Numbered from the stretch's first letter, positions 15,167 through 24,704 are shown. The stretch is 64,000 bases of DNA from Alphaproteobacteria bacterium (GCA_018830285.1 JAHJSB010000015.1:62001-126000); one strand, 5' to 3'. Notes: generated by a model from the sequence alone, not told the origin. Made by a program: numbers and translations.

Positions 15167-15368
15167 ATCCTGAATTGGTACCCGGCAGGAACCCCCACCG
15201 AGAGGCGTGATAAAGCGCATCAGGCTTGTGTTTGCAAGCGCTTAGTTCGGGCCTGCTGCACAATTTACTGAGCGTGGGGACCATGGTTCAGGATCTTCGG
15301 CCAAGGCAGGCATTTCGACCGGTCGCGTTCCCGCCTTTTCGGCCAAGCTGGTCGACATAAGCACCGGA

Positions 15369-15833
15369 TCACCCCCGGATAACCGTGCGAATCTGGTCCG
15401 GCCGCACTTCGCGCCCGTCTGCATCGACAAATGCCGCTCGGATCGCGCTTTTGGTTCCCGCCTTGGTGAAACTGATCGGCGGCGTTTCGCCTTCGGCCAG
15501 CCAGGCATCGCCCCACTGGGTCAGCCCGATCAGAATCGGGCGCAATGACAGGCCCATCGCCGACAGAAGGTATTCAGGCCGGGCGCGCTTTCCCGGCGCC
15601 TTGTAAGGTCTTTTGACCAGCAGGCCGGCGTCTACGAGCGACCTCAACCGGCCGGACAGCACGGTACGCGGGCATTTCAACTCGGCCTGGAAGTCATCGA
15701 AACGGCGAACGCCATAGAGCGCCGCGCGCAATATCAGCAGCGTCCACCTGTCTCCCACCACCTCAATGGCGCTGGCAAGGTTACAGGTGTCCGGTGGAAT
15801 CGGTGACCGGCGGGCGAGAGGAATCTGCGTCAT
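15369..15833 (-). CDS. HxlR-family transcriptional regulator
   Basis: 154 residues from ATG 15833; ATG 15845 is also possible. The protein has the HxlR winged helix signature (CNLASAIEVVGDRWTLLILR, residues 17-36, then RFDDFQAEL and RTVLSGRLRSLVDAGLL). Cys17 is at the position of the redox-sensitive cysteine in many relatives. It is divergent from the phytase-like lipoprotein gene, which is a plausible target. The frame extends far 5', but that part is antisense to the neighbouring gene. Confidence 0.9.
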   Translation of the reverse strand: MTQIPLARRSPIPPDTCNLASAIEVVGDRWTLLILRAALYGVRRFDDFQAELKCPRTVLSGRLRSLVDAGLLVKRPYKAPGKRARPEYLLSAMGLSLRPILIGLTQWGDAWLAEGETPPISFTKAGTKSAIRAAFVDADGREVRPDQIRTVIRG

Positions 15834-15975
15834 CCCGACTCTCATGTATGGGTTCGCTTTCGAAATCCAGAGCCCCATTGTCCTATCCGCGTATTTCGCC
15901 AGTTTCGCCTTGTATTTGCCGCCCTGCGATGAGACAGGCAGGACCAAACGCAGCTCAATTGAACCAGGACATCGC

Positions 15976-17043
15976 ATGAACAAGTCCGTGCTCATCGCTT
16001 CGCTCCTTCTGGGCCTCGTCGCCTGTTCGGCGCCTGAGCCCGTCGCGCCCGTTACGGTCGCACCGACAAGCCCCTCGGCCCTTTGGAGTTTCGAAGCGTC
16101 CGCGCGCGCCCTGCGGGTCGAATCGTGCCCAGCAGGAACTCTGAACGTGGCGCCGCTGGCGATCCCGATTACAGCGGTCCCGGTCGAACTTGATGCCTCG
16201 CGCGCGAATCCCGCCTTGCCTGCCACGGTCACCTTCGCCCATGGCTGGAGCCTGACCTCTGGCAACGAGAACTTTGGCGGGCTGTCCGGTCTGGAAACGC
16301 TGCCGGACGGCGGCCTCCTCTCTGTGTCCGACGCGGGAGCCTTTGTCTGGATCGGGCTCTCGGACAGCGAACCCGATGGCACCGGCAAGCTTGCCTATAT
16401 GCTCGGCCCGGACGGCAAGCAGCTTTCCGGCAAGACCCAGGGAGACGCCGAAGGTCTGGTCCTGCGCGACGCAATCGCCCTTGTGAGTTTCGAGCGCGAC
16501 CACCGGATTGAAGCCTTTGACCTCGGCGACTGCGGCGCAGCCGCCCGGGCGGCCCATGTCGCCCGCCTGCCCTTTGAGGTTTCGGGCAAGCCAATTGACG
16601 AGAACCAGGGCGCTGAAGCGCTGTCGATCCTTCCAGCCGGCACATTGAAGTTCGGGCTGGAAAGCCTTTTCGGCGGACCGTCCCCTCTCGGAATCATCCT
16701 CGCCAACGGAGACGGCGTTCTTACCGGGGACATGGCACCCAGTCCCGGTGGCTATTCGCTCGTTGGGCTGGACGAGGCGGTCGATGCGTCCGGCATGCCC
16801 GTCACGGTCACCCTGTATCGCAGCTATGATCCCATTCGCGGTAACCGGAATATCGTCACCTGGTCGACATCCGATCTGCAGATCGAGCTAAAACGGCCCA
16901 TGATGGTTGATAATTTCGAAGGCGTGGCTGCAGAATTCATTGATAATGACACGCTGCGCATCTGGCTGATTTCCGACAATAATTTCTCGGTCCGCCAGCA
17001 AACACTCCTCTACGCCTTCGATGTCGACACGGGCGCGGAATAA
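15976..17043 (+). CDS. Esterase-like/phytase-like lipoprotein (PF13449 type)
   Basis: 355 residues with a lipoprotein signal peptide (lipobox LVAC, Cys16). The body has a beta-propeller-like domain with FGGLSGLETLPDGGLLSVSD near the start and DNFEGVAAEF near the end, typical of the esterase-like activity of phytase family. The function of these proteins is poorly defined. The lipobox predicts membrane anchoring. The ATG at 15976 follows a weak AGGA. Confidence 0.75.
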   Translation: MNKSVLIASLLLGLVACSAPEPVAPVTVAPTSPSALWSFEASARALRVESCPAGTLNVAPLAIPITAVPVELDASRANPALPATVTFAHGWSLTSGNENFGGLSGLETLPDGGLLSVSDAGAFVWIGLSDSEPDGTGKLAYMLGPDGKQLSGKTQGDAEGLVLRDAIALVSFERDHRIEAFDLGDCGAAARAAHVARLPFEVSGKPIDENQGAEALSILPAGTLKFGLESLFGGPSPLGIILANGDGVLTGDMAPSPGGYSLVGLDEAVDASGMPVTVTLYRSYDPIRGNRNIVTWSTSDLQIELKRPMMVDNFEGVAAEFIDNDTLRIWLISDNNFSVRQQTLLYAFDVDTGAE

Positions 17044-17085
17044 ACGCTCTTACATTCTTCACGGTTGAAGCTTACATCTGCTCCT

Positions 17086-17250
17086 GCACAAGGGCTGCGG
17101 CGCCCGCAATGGGACTGAACTCCGGCGACCTTACTTTCCGTCAGGGAGCTGGCATTCTGGTTCGGACCCTGGTCCGGGCTCACCCGGCGCCCACCTAGTC
17201 TCTAGGTTGACGGGAGTGAATATGCCCAGCGACGTCTGCGGTTCTTGTGC
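17086..17250 (+). ncRNA. ssrS: 6S RNA
   Basis: The 15 bases at 17086-17100 pair with 17236-17250 without mismatch (including G-U pairs) to form a long closing stem. Inside are CCGTCA/TGACGG pairing (near 17151 and 17210) and an apical hairpin (CGGACC/GGTCCG near 17180), separated by bulged regions. The ~165-base length, the stem-bubble-stem layout and the position directly upstream of 5-formyltetrahydrofolate cyclo-ligase are the classical 6S RNA picture. 6S RNA binds housekeeping RNA polymerase and reduces transcription in stationary phase. The ends are estimates. Confidence 0.8.
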
Positions 17251-17300
17251 GCTATCTTTCGGGCGTGACGCCAGCGCAGACGCGCGTTAAGGCTCCCCCC

Positions 17301-17927
17301 ATGTCCAAAAAGCCCGACAAGATACAGCTTCGCCACCGCATGCGCACCCTGCGCGCCGAGGCAGCCGCCCGCGATCCGGACGCCGCCGAAAAGCTGGCGG
17401 ATCTGTTTCCCATGAAACTTCTGGAACGCTACGGCCCTGTCGTGGCTGGCTATGTGCCGATAAACGAAGAAATTGATCCCACCCCCTTGATGCAACGCCT
17501 CAGCCGCGCTGGCGCCGAACTGTGCCTACCCCGGGTGGAAGATGACGGGCGCATGACCTGGCGCATGTGGTCGCTCGGCGAGCCACTGGAGCGCCGCCCG
17601 TTTGGCCTGTCCGAACCTGGCCTCGATGCACCGGAAGTCAGCCCGACCCTCATCCTGACTCCCCTCCTCGCATTCGACGCGATGGGCAATCGCCTCGGTT
17701 ACGGCAAAGGCCACTATGACCGGGCCATCCACGACCTGCGTGCCGCCGGCCGCGCCTTCGCCTGCGCCGTGGCCTATCCCGCCCAGCAGATTGACGCAGT
17801 CCCGGCCGAACCACACGATCAGCCCCTCGACTGGGCGGTCACGCCGATCGGGTCGGTCCCGCTTTTCATGATGCGCAACATGAAAGCCATGAATGCGACG
17901 GGCGGCGACGGGCCTGACGAAGCCTGA
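17301..17927 (+). CDS. 5-formyltetrahydrofolate cyclo-ligase
   Basis: 208 residues. The N-terminal KIQLRHRMR motif binds ATP phosphate in this family and the LGYGKGHYDR motif (about residues 136-145) is diagnostic. The enzyme converts 5-formyl-THF to 5,10-methenyl-THF with ATP. It lies just downstream of 6S RNA, and the two are probably co-transcribed, as in many proteobacteria. The ATG at 17301 is chosen over 17247, which falls within the 6S RNA 3' strand. Confidence 0.93.
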   Translation: MSKKPDKIQLRHRMRTLRAEAAARDPDAAEKLADLFPMKLLERYGPVVAGYVPINEEIDPTPLMQRLSRAGAELCLPRVEDDGRMTWRMWSLGEPLERRPFGLSEPGLDAPEVSPTLILTPLLAFDAMGNRLGYGKGHYDRAIHDLRAAGRAFACAVAYPAQQIDAVPAEPHDQPLDWAVTPIGSVPLFMMRNMKAMNATGGDGPDEA

Positions 17928-18005
17928 TCAGCGCCGCATGGGCTGTTGGTCTGGCCACTTGGCGCAAGTCTTGCTCAATTAGGGTACCATTAACCTTTAT
18001 TGTGC

Positions 18006-19076
18006 GTGTCGAAATTGCTGAATACCCAACAAAAACCTGCCACTGCCCATACAACTACAGGCGACGACGCGCTCATCGTATCCTGCCTCATCGCGCTGTG
18101 CGGTTTTGGGATTTTCATGCTGAGCGATTTCGGCAAGCCAAAACCGACCGGGAGCGTGATAGCCGCCGCCATCGAAGCGACGGTGCCGGATGACCTGTCT
18201 GAAAGCCAGCCAGTTGCCCCCGCCGTCCAGCCTATTCTTCCCGCTCCGACCCCTGTACCAGCGACACCCGCACCCCGGCGCCCCCTTGCCGCCCCCATAA
18301 AGGCCCGCCCGAAACTCCCCTCGGCGCCCGGTTTCATTACGCTGCTCGGCGACACGCTGAACGACGCCTTTTTCTACCGTTCGGAATATTCGAACCCCAC
18401 GGGTCACTATGGCGGCGACTGGTCTCGTGACAATATTGGCCAGTCGGCGGCAGGCGCAGACCTTGAAGTGCGACGCCAACCGTCCCGGTCCGGCCCCTAT
18501 ACCGGCGGTGAGATGAAGACGCTGAAAACCTATGGCTATGGCCGCTACGAGGTTGTAATGCGGCCGGCCAAGGGCTCGGGACTCGTGTCATCATTCTTCA
18601 CCTATACAGGGTCTTACGAAGGTAACCCTCATGACGAAATCGACATCGAGTTCCTCGGTCTCGATACATCGCGTATTCACTTCAACTATTTCCGCAATGG
18701 CAAGACCGGCGCGTCCGCAACCTTCGACCTGCCCTTTGATGCCGCCGAAGCAGACCATCTTTATGCTTTCGAGTGGGCCCCTGAAGGCATTACCTGGTAT
18801 GTAGACGGCGCGCCCTACTACAAGACCGTGGAGGGCGACGCGTATCTTCCCACGACACCGGGCAGCGTCATTTTCAACGCCTGGACAGGCAAGCCCTTCA
18901 TGTCCGCATGGCATGGCAAACCGACATTCGAGTCCGGCGCCTCCGCCCATTATTCATGCGTATCGTTCTCGCCCATAGGCGAAGACACGCGTGCCTGCAG
19001 TGACCTGTTCCTGCCCCGTCGCCCCGGCAAGTCTTACGCAATGACCGCGAATCTATCGCAGCAACCAACGCCCTGA
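18006..19076 (+). CDS. GH16-family glycoside hydrolase with N-terminal membrane anchor
   Basis: About 356 residues. A membrane segment (roughly residues 23-42) is followed by a Pro/Ala-rich linker (65-105) and a GH16 domain with the catalytic motif HDEIDIEFLG (nucleophile Glu211, acid/base Glu215 from GTG 18006). GH16 enzymes of this ExoK/licheninase type cut beta-1,3(-1,4)-glucans or succinoglycan-like polymers. The catalytic domain closely resembles that of the protein at 62,789-63,604, which sits in an exopolysaccharide cluster, so this one may process the same polymer. The start is uncertain (TTG 18000 or GTG 18006). Confidence 0.88.
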   Translation: MSKLLNTQQKPATAHTTTGDDALIVSCLIALCGFGIFMLSDFGKPKPTGSVIAAAIEATVPDDLSESQPVAPAVQPILPAPTPVPATPAPRRPLAAPIKARPKLPSAPGFITLLGDTLNDAFFYRSEYSNPTGHYGGDWSRDNIGQSAAGADLEVRRQPSRSGPYTGGEMKTLKTYGYGRYEVVMRPAKGSGLVSSFFTYTGSYEGNPHDEIDIEFLGLDTSRIHFNYFRNGKTGASATFDLPFDAAEADHLYAFEWAPEGITWYVDGAPYYKTVEGDAYLPTTPGSVIFNAWTGKPFMSAWHGKPTFESGASAHYSCVSFSPIGEDTRACSDLFLPRRPGKSYAMTANLSQQPTP

Positions 19077-19126
19077 ACTGCTAGTGTAGCTGGCAAGTCC
19101 CGAGTGTTGCAGGCTAGTCTGGTCCG

Positions 19127-19633
19127 ATGCCTTTCCGGATGATCTCAACATCGGTCGCGTTCATCGCCCTCTGCCTTTCGTCTGCGGCAGACCCCGCTGT
19201 CAAAATTATCAATTTCTCGGCAAACTGGTGCCCGCTCTGCCGGGTGCTGGACCCGCGCCTGGCCGACGCCGTGGATCGGTTCACCAATCGCGGCGTGACG
19301 CTGGTGGAGGTCGATATGACGCGCCTCACCCGGTCGGACGACGACGCGCAAAAGGCGCTCATCGCGCAGCTTCGGGCGCTCACTGCGGCACATGAGGCCG
19401 CCTACCTCTGGGACTGGTACGGAGGCCATGCGGGAATCGCCGTGATCATTGCGGCCGACAATGGCGAACCGCTCTCCTGCATTGCGGCAGCGTTGAGCAC
19501 ATCACAGATTGAAGATCGCCTTCAGGAAAGCCTCCTACTCGCGACAAAGATGAGACCCGGGCAACGGCGCCCGAACGGCACGGATTGCCCGCCGCCGATG
19601 CCGAACAGGACTTTGGCTCAGCCTACTCCTTGA
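19127..19633 (+). CDS. Secreted thioredoxin-like protein
   Basis: 168 residues with a signal peptide and a thioredoxin-fold N-terminus holding the redox motif WCPLC (about residue 34-38). The rest departs from typical thioredoxins and lacks a clear cis-Pro motif. It presumably acts on periplasmic thiols. Its 3' end overlaps the convergent ATPase-inhibitor gene by 11 bases. Confidence 0.65.
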   Translation: MPFRMISTSVAFIALCLSSAADPAVKIINFSANWCPLCRVLDPRLADAVDRFTNRGVTLVEVDMTRLTRSDDDAQKALIAQLRALTAAHEAAYLWDWYGGHAGIAVIIAADNGEPLSCIAAALSTSQIEDRLQESLLLATKMRPGQRRPNGTDCPPPMPNRTLAQPTP

Positions 19634-19952
19634 TATCTTTCATTATTTGCTCGCGCGCGACGGGCAAGAGTTCCGCCATCTGCTCACGAATGCGGGCATC
19701 GGTGCGATCGACTCCGGCCGTGTCAAAATCGCCACGCACCTTACGGAACACGTCTTCTTCGCCGACCTCTTCGAGGTCAGACAGGACCACGGTCTTGGCA
19801 TAGGCTTGCGCGTCATCGCCCGTCATGCCCATCAGGTCGGCTGCCCACAGGCCCAAAAGCTTATTGCGACGGGCCGCGACCTTGAACTGGGTTTCCTGAT
19901 CGAGGGCATATTTGGCCTCTTGTGCGCGTTCGCGATCGTCAAATGTGCTCAT
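19623..19952 (-). CDS. F1Fo ATP synthase inhibitor zeta subunit (DUF1476)
   Basis: 109 residues starting MSTFDDRERAQEAKYA and containing ARRNKLLGLWAADLMG, the hallmark of the alphaproteobacterial zeta subunit. In Paracoccus this protein inserts its N-terminus into F1 and blocks ATP hydrolysis. Its length matches the family. Confidence 0.93.
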   Translation of the reverse strand: MSTFDDRERAQEAKYALDQETQFKVAARRNKLLGLWAADLMGMTGDDAQAYAKTVVLSDLEEVGEEDVFRKVRGDFDTAGVDRTDARIREQMAELLPVAREQIMKDIKE

Positions 19953-20125
19953 GGAAGTAGCCTTTCAGCGAGAAATTCAGGATTTCCTGCCATATAGGGT
20001 GCCTGATGAGGTGTGCGCAATAATTGTTTATCGGCGCAACTTGGCGTAACAGTCGCGATCTAATGGGGACGCTGGCGATTCCGACCCGCCTTTTCCCTCG
20101 ATTACCCATGAAAGGGCTCTGTCGA

Positions 20126-20899
20126 ATGTCGAAAAAGCGTGTCGTATACGAGGGAAAAGCCAAGATCCTCTATGAGGGCCCTGAGCCTGGCACCCTGATT
20201 CAGTATTTCAAGGACGACGCCACGGCGTTCAACGCGCAGAAGAAAGCCATTCTGGACGGCAAAGGTGTGCTGAACAATCGAATCAGCGAGTTCATGATGA
20301 CCCGCCTCGGCGCGGTTGGCATCCCGACTCACTTCATCCGCCGCCTCAACATGCGTGAGCAACTGATAAAGAAGGTCGAAATCATTCCGCTTGAAGTCGT
20401 CGTCCGCAACATTGCCGCTGGCACGCTATCCAAGCGCCTCGGCATCGAGGAAGGCCAGGTTCTGCCGCGCCCCATGGTCGAGTTCTACTTCAAGGATGAC
20501 GCCTTGGGTGACCCGCTCGTGACGGAAGAACACATCGCAGCTTTCGGCTGGGCCGGACCACAGGAATATGATGACCTCATTTCCCTGTCGCTGCGGGTCA
20601 ACGATTTCATGTCGGGACTGTTTGCAGCCGTCGGCATCCGGCTCGTGGACTTCAAGCTCGAGTTCGGGCGACACTTCGAAGGCGACAGCGAGGTTCCCCG
20701 TATCCTGCTGGCCGACGAGATCAGCCCTGACAGCTGCCGCCTCTGGGACTTCGAGACCGGCGAAAAGCTCGACAAGGACCGGTTCCGCCGCGACCTCGGT
20801 GGCGTCACGGAAGCCTATGCCGAAGTCGCGCGCCGCCTCGGGATCATCAAGGAATCCGGCGAAACCGACAATGTCGTGAGCTTTACCGGCGGGAAGTAG
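20126..20899 (+). CDS. purC: Phosphoribosylaminoimidazole-succinocarboxamide synthase
   Basis: 257 residues from ATG 20126. The N-terminal [10 protein letters not shown], the [19 protein letters not shown] block and [12 protein letters not shown] are SAICAR synthase signatures. The enzyme joins CAIR and aspartate with ATP in purine synthesis. Upstream in-frame ATGs (20108 and earlier) are less likely. A sulfotransferase gene separates it from purS. Confidence 0.95.
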   Translation: MSKKRVVYEGKAKILYEGPEPGTLIQYFKDDATAFNAQKKAILDGKGVLNNRISEFMMTRLGAVGIPTHFIRRLNMREQLIKKVEIIPLEVVVRNIAAGTLSKRLGIEEGQVLPRPMVEFYFKDDALGDPLVTEEHIAAFGWAGPQEYDDLISLSLRVNDFMSGLFAAVGIRLVDFKLEFGRHFEGDSEVPRILLADEISPDSCRLWDFETGEKLDKDRFRRDLGGVTEAYAEVARRLGIIKESGETDNVVSFTGGK

Positions 20900-20930
20900 G
20901 CAGCCGGATATCTCTTGTGTGGGGGATACG

Positions 20931-21641
20931 ATGGCACTGGAAGTGATTGGCGCAGGCTTTGGCCGCACAGGCACTCTGTCAATCAAGGCGGCGCTTGAGC
21001 GCCTTGGTTACAGTAAGTGCCACCACATGGTGGAAGTCCTCACCAGTGGCGATCAGATAAATCAATGGCACCAGATCGCGGTGGGGACATCCCCGGACTG
21101 GGACGCAGTCTTCCAAGGCTTCCGCGCCAGCGTCGATTTTCCATCCTCCGCCTATTGGCGCGAACTTGCAGCTCACTATCCCGATGCCAAGGTGATCCTG
21201 ACAACACGCAGCTTCGAGAGCTGGTACAAGAGTGCCTCGGACACGATCTATGCCGTCTCGGCGGCCATGCCTGCCTGGATGAAACTCGTGCCTCGGGGCA
21301 AGAAGATCGACCGCCTGATCGGTGATAATGTCTGGCTGCGATTGTTCCACGGCAAGTTTGAAGACAAGGAATATACGAGGGAAATCTTCGAACAACATGA
21401 AGCCGATGTCAAAGGTGCCTTTCCGCCCGAACGCTTGCTGGTATTCGAGCCCCGGCAAGGCTGGGAACCACTGTGCGCTTTCCTCGGCAAAGATGTTCCC
21501 GACGAGGCCTTTCCCCACGTCAATGACACAGCAGACTTCCACAAGAACATTGCCCTGCTGAAGCGAATGCAGCTGGTCCCCTATATTGTTGGTGGCATCG
21601 CAGTTCTTGCCGCAGCATTAGCGTTCTACGCGTTCCATTAA
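20931..21641 (+). CDS. Sulfotransferase-family protein with C-terminal membrane anchor
   Basis: 236 residues. FGRTGTLSIKAALERLG (residues 10-26) is the 5'-phosphosulfate loop of the Sulfotransfer_4-like family, and ILTTRSFESWY supplies the 3'-phosphate-binding Arg/Ser. A hydrophobic segment at the end (LVPYIVGGIAVLAAALAFYA) predicts membrane attachment. The acceptor is unknown. The gene lies between purC and purS without an obvious metabolic link. GGGGG precedes the ATG. Confidence 0.8.
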   Translation: MALEVIGAGFGRTGTLSIKAALERLGYSKCHHMVEVLTSGDQINQWHQIAVGTSPDWDAVFQGFRASVDFPSSAYWRELAAHYPDAKVILTTRSFESWYKSASDTIYAVSAAMPAWMKLVPRGKKIDRLIGDNVWLRLFHGKFEDKEYTREIFEQHEADVKGAFPPERLLVFEPRQGWEPLCAFLGKDVPDEAFPHVNDTADFHKNIALLKRMQLVPYIVGGIAVLAAALAFYAFH

Positions 21642-21693
21642 CCGGCAGAGTAGGCTAAACGGTGCACGACTCACCCCTATGGAGCCCTGCCCG

Positions 21694-21939
21694 ATGAAAG
21701 CCATTGTCCACGTTGCCCTGAAATCCGGCGTCCTCGACCCTCAGGGCAAGGCCGTGGCCGACACATTGACGCGTATGGGCTACAAGGAAGTCGAAGCCGC
21801 ACGCATCGGCAAGGTCATTGAACTCGACATAGACGACGGGATGAGCGCTGAAGCCGTCGAAGCGCGAGTCAAGGAAATGTGCGAGAAGCTGCTCGCCAAC
21901 ACGGTCATTGAAAGTTACCGCGTCGAGTTCGCTGCCTAG
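21694..21939 (+). CDS. purS: Phosphoribosylformylglycinamidine synthase subunit PurS
   Basis: 81 residues with the compact PurS fold signature (MKAIVHVALKSGVLDPQGKA, EARIGKVIELDI-type centre). PurS bridges PurL and PurQ in the FGAM synthase complex. In many alphaproteobacteria purQ follows directly; here the next gene is on the opposite strand, so purQ and purL must lie elsewhere. Confidence 0.92.
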   Translation: MKAIVHVALKSGVLDPQGKAVADTLTRMGYKEVEAARIGKVIELDIDDGMSAEAVEARVKEMCEKLLANTVIESYRVEFAA

Positions 21940-21942
21940 GTC

Positions 21943-22476
21943 TCACTCGCCTGGCGGGGCCTTTCGGACATACACACCGGTGAACCAGTCTTCCCAGGCG
22001 TCGGTTTTACTATTGTATTGCTCGAAATGCTGCGTGACTGATCCATCAGCGCTCAATGTCCACTCACCTGTAAAGGGCGCTTTGACGCCGCCGGTCTGGT
22101 AGGCAATTTCGCCCTCCAGACGCATCGACCCCGCCTCAGTCAGTCCACCTGAATAATCGATTGCAGCGCCTTTGCTTATCCAGAGCTGCCGCCATTTGCC
22201 TGTCGCAGGATCAAGGAAATTATAGCTCTGCCCCGTACCGCCAGAAACGGAGGTCCAGCGCTCAACGAGGACGCAACCGCCCTCCTCGGCAGATATCGAA
22301 TTCTCACCTGCAAGGTTGCCATCGGTGTCCGATACGATCCACTCTCCCAGCCAGAAATCGAAATCGTGATGGGCGTTGCTGGAGCACGCCGGCGTCGGTG
22401 GAGTCTGTGGGTCTGTACCAGCCGAAGCCTCGCACAACAGTCCCAGGATAACGCTCGAGACGAATGATCTGTACAT
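21943..22476 (-). CDS. Secreted protein with FDFWLGEW motif, function unknown
   Basis: 177 residues with a signal peptide. HDFDFWLGEWIVSD (about 37-50) and a predicted small beta-barrel with Trp-rich strands resemble a large group of lipocalin-like secreted proteins without a defined role. It converges on purS with a 3-base gap. Confidence 0.65.
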   Translation of the reverse strand: MYRSFVSSVILGLLCEASAGTDPQTPPTPACSSNAHHDFDFWLGEWIVSDTDGNLAGENSISAEEGGCVLVERWTSVSGGTGQSYNFLDPATGKWRQLWISKGAAIDYSGGLTEAGSMRLEGEIAYQTGGVKAPFTGEWTLSADGSVTQHFEQYNSKTDAWEDWFTGVYVRKAPPGE

Positions 22477-22629
22477 GTATCTCCCCTTGGGTCGTTCAGG
22501 TTATCAGCATCCTCCGACCTGAGTTTTTGTCAAACAGCCACACAATCGCGAGACGAAGTTGTGAGCGATTATTCACTTGCGACGTCCGGCGCCTCATGGT
22601 ACATACTCGCAACGCAAGGATGACTTTGA

Positions 22630-23238
22630 ATGCCAAAATCTGCCATTCCCGCTCGCGAAGCTGCCAAAAAACCCCGTGCCCGCAATGCCCGTCCGAAGAT
22701 CGAACGGGCGGCGCTGAAACTGTTCATCCACGAGGGTGTCGATGCCGCAACCACGCGCGAAATCGCCGAACAGGCAGGTGTCTCTGAGGGCGCCCTCTAT
22801 CGGCACTACAAGGGCAAGGATGAGCTTGCGCTCGCGCTCTTCATGGAAACGCACAACCGCCTTGGCAAGATGATGATGGAAGCGCTCGCGCGTGAAGGCA
22901 GCCTTGAGGAGAAGGTCGGTGCAGCGGTGGCGGCCTATTGCCAGCTTGCGGACGAAGACTTCCTCCTTTTTTCCTTCCACCTCGTCTCGTTGAACCGCTA
23001 TCTACCCTACGACAAGCGTCGTGACGACGACCCGGTGACCATTACCGAACGGATCATCGAGGGACTGATGCAGGACGGCATCATCCCCAGTGGAGACCCC
23101 GCCGTGAAAGCGGCCATGGCACTCGGTGTCATCATGCAGGCCGGGCAGAGCAAGATCTACAATCGCCTTCCTGGCCCGCTTTCCCAACATGCAGACGCGT
23201 TCACCAAGGCGATCCTCGCCGTGCTGCATTCCGGCTAA
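22630..23238 (+). CDS. TetR-family transcriptional regulator
   Basis: 202 residues. The TetR helix-turn-helix is clear (GVDAATTREIAEQAGVSEGA then LYRHYKGKDELALALF). The C-terminal ligand domain is generic. It is followed after 38 bases by an acyltransferase gene on the same strand, so it may control lipid genes. Confidence 0.9.
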   Translation: MPKSAIPAREAAKKPRARNARPKIERAALKLFIHEGVDAATTREIAEQAGVSEGALYRHYKGKDELALALFMETHNRLGKMMMEALAREGSLEEKVGAAVAAYCQLADEDFLLFSFHLVSLNRYLPYDKRRDDDPVTITERIIEGLMQDGIIPSGDPAVKAAMALGVIMQAGQSKIYNRLPGPLSQHADAFTKAILAVLHSG

Positions 23239-23276
23239 GTCTCCTATCTCTCGTACACTCAAGAAAGCTCATCCAC

Positions 23277-24083
23277 ATGCGCGGCTTCCTGTTTACGGTC
23301 ACCTACTACTTGCTCTCGGTCGGTTACGTGCTGGTGTCCCTGCCCTTCCTGGCCCTGCCGGGGCGAGGCCCTGTCAGTGTGATCATCCGCAGCTACACAC
23401 GCGCCATGAACCTGAACCTCCTTGTCTTTGGCGGCATCAGCAAAGAAGTGCGCGGACGGGACAACCTCCCCAAGGGTGCGTTCGTGATCGCCCCCAAGCA
23501 CCAGAGCTGGGGTGACGGTTACCTGATCTATCCGGAAGTGAAGAACCTCGCATTCGTGACCGGCGACCACCTGGAGCGGTTCCCGCTCGTTGGCGGCATC
23601 CTGCGGAAGCTCGGCGCCATCGTCATCGACACCTGTGGTGGTGGCGATCGCAAGGCCGAGTCACTGCGTGAGGGCATGGAAACGGCTAGTCAGGAAGGCC
23701 GCCGTGTTCTGATCTATCCGGAAGGGCATCTCGCCCCGATAGACTATCATTTCCGCTACAAGCCCGGCGTATGGCACATGGCTGAAGCCATGGGTGTGCC
23801 CGTGGTACCGGTGGCCACGAATATCGGCCTGTTCTGGCGCCAGCAGGAAACCAGGAAGACGCCCGGCCGGGCCGTCATCGAGTTTCTCGAACCTATTCCG
23901 CCGGGCCTGCCCAAGGACGAATTCATGGCGCGCCTCACGGATGTCATCGAAACGCGCACGGCGGAGCTCATTGCCGAGGTGCGCGGCGGTCCACCGGTAA
24001 GGGCGACCCTGATCCCTGATCCTCCCAAGGGCATGGAAGCCAAACCAACATCTGACAATCCGTCGGCATTCTCAAAGGCCTGA
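23277..24083 (+). CDS. plsC: 1-acyl-sn-glycerol-3-phosphate acyltransferase-like protein
   Basis: 268 residues. It has an N-terminal membrane segment, the acyltransferase motif HQSWGD (HX4D, about residue 80), and the substrate motif YPEGHLAP. The family transfers acyl chains to lysophosphatidic acid in phospholipid synthesis. It shares a strand and a short gap with the TetR gene. Confidence 0.88.
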   Translation: MRGFLFTVTYYLLSVGYVLVSLPFLALPGRGPVSVIIRSYTRAMNLNLLVFGGISKEVRGRDNLPKGAFVIAPKHQSWGDGYLIYPEVKNLAFVTGDHLERFPLVGGILRKLGAIVIDTCGGGDRKAESLREGMETASQEGRRVLIYPEGHLAPIDYHFRYKPGVWHMAEAMGVPVVPVATNIGLFWRQQETRKTPGRAVIEFLEPIPPGLPKDEFMARLTDVIETRTAELIAEVRGGPPVRATLIPDPPKGMEAKPTSDNPSAFSKA

Positions 24084-24173
24084 CCTGACAGCCGGTCAAA
24101 ACTATTACCTTTACTCGATAATTTTTTGTTGTTATTCAATATTCGCTCAGTTAATCCCGGGGGCCAAATCGGG

Positions 24174-24704
24174 ATGCCCACTATGACTAAGAAACGAAAT
24201 TCAGCGCGAATCAGCACCATCGCCATATCCATTGCGACCGTCGTCGCCCTCCCAGCCGCTGCGAATGACTGGACAGCTTGGGCCGATCAAGATGCGACCG
24301 CTCCGCGCGTCATCTACACCGATGACTCCACCGTTCTGGGCGCTGTACTTGCCTGCAACGACGCCGGTCACCTGACGGCGATGATATCGACGCAACCGGC
24401 TTCATTACCGGAATTATTGAAAAAGAACGCACCTTACAAACGCTCCGAAAAAGCCAGGGTCAGCGCAGGCGACCAGTCACCTGAGGATGTAAAAGTCACA
24501 TGGATTCCCGCGATAAATCTTGTTCAGGCCAACTCACACATGGTGGCGGCGAAAGTCTTCAACGCAACCGTCATGCGTGAGCAGTTCAAGTTGGACGTCA
24601 AGCATGGCGAGGATGTCGACGCTCGTTTTCCACCGCCGAATGACGTGTTCCAGGCATTTGCGGATACCTGCCAGAAAAGCCGGACGGCTGCCGATAAATC
24701 CTGA
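24174..24704 (+). CDS. Secreted protein of unknown function
   Basis: About 176 residues with a signal peptide ending near LPAAAN. No domain is recognised. Two cysteines (in VLACND and DTCQKS) could form a disulfide. The start could also be ATG 24183. The upstream sequence is AT-rich and probably carries the promoter. Confidence 0.6.
   Translation: MPTMTKKRNSARISTIAISIATVVALPAAANDWTAWADQDATAPRVIYTDDSTVLGAVLACNDAGHLTAMISTQPASLPELLKKNAPYKRSEKARVSAGDQSPEDVKVTWIPAINLVQANSHMVAAKVFNATVMREQFKLDVKHGEDVDARFPPPNDVFQAFADTCQKSRTAADKS

Noticed and set aside
15834-16388. N-terminal extension of the HxlR frame
   Set aside because: The extension is antisense to the lipoprotein gene, and HxlR proteins are about 110-160 residues long.
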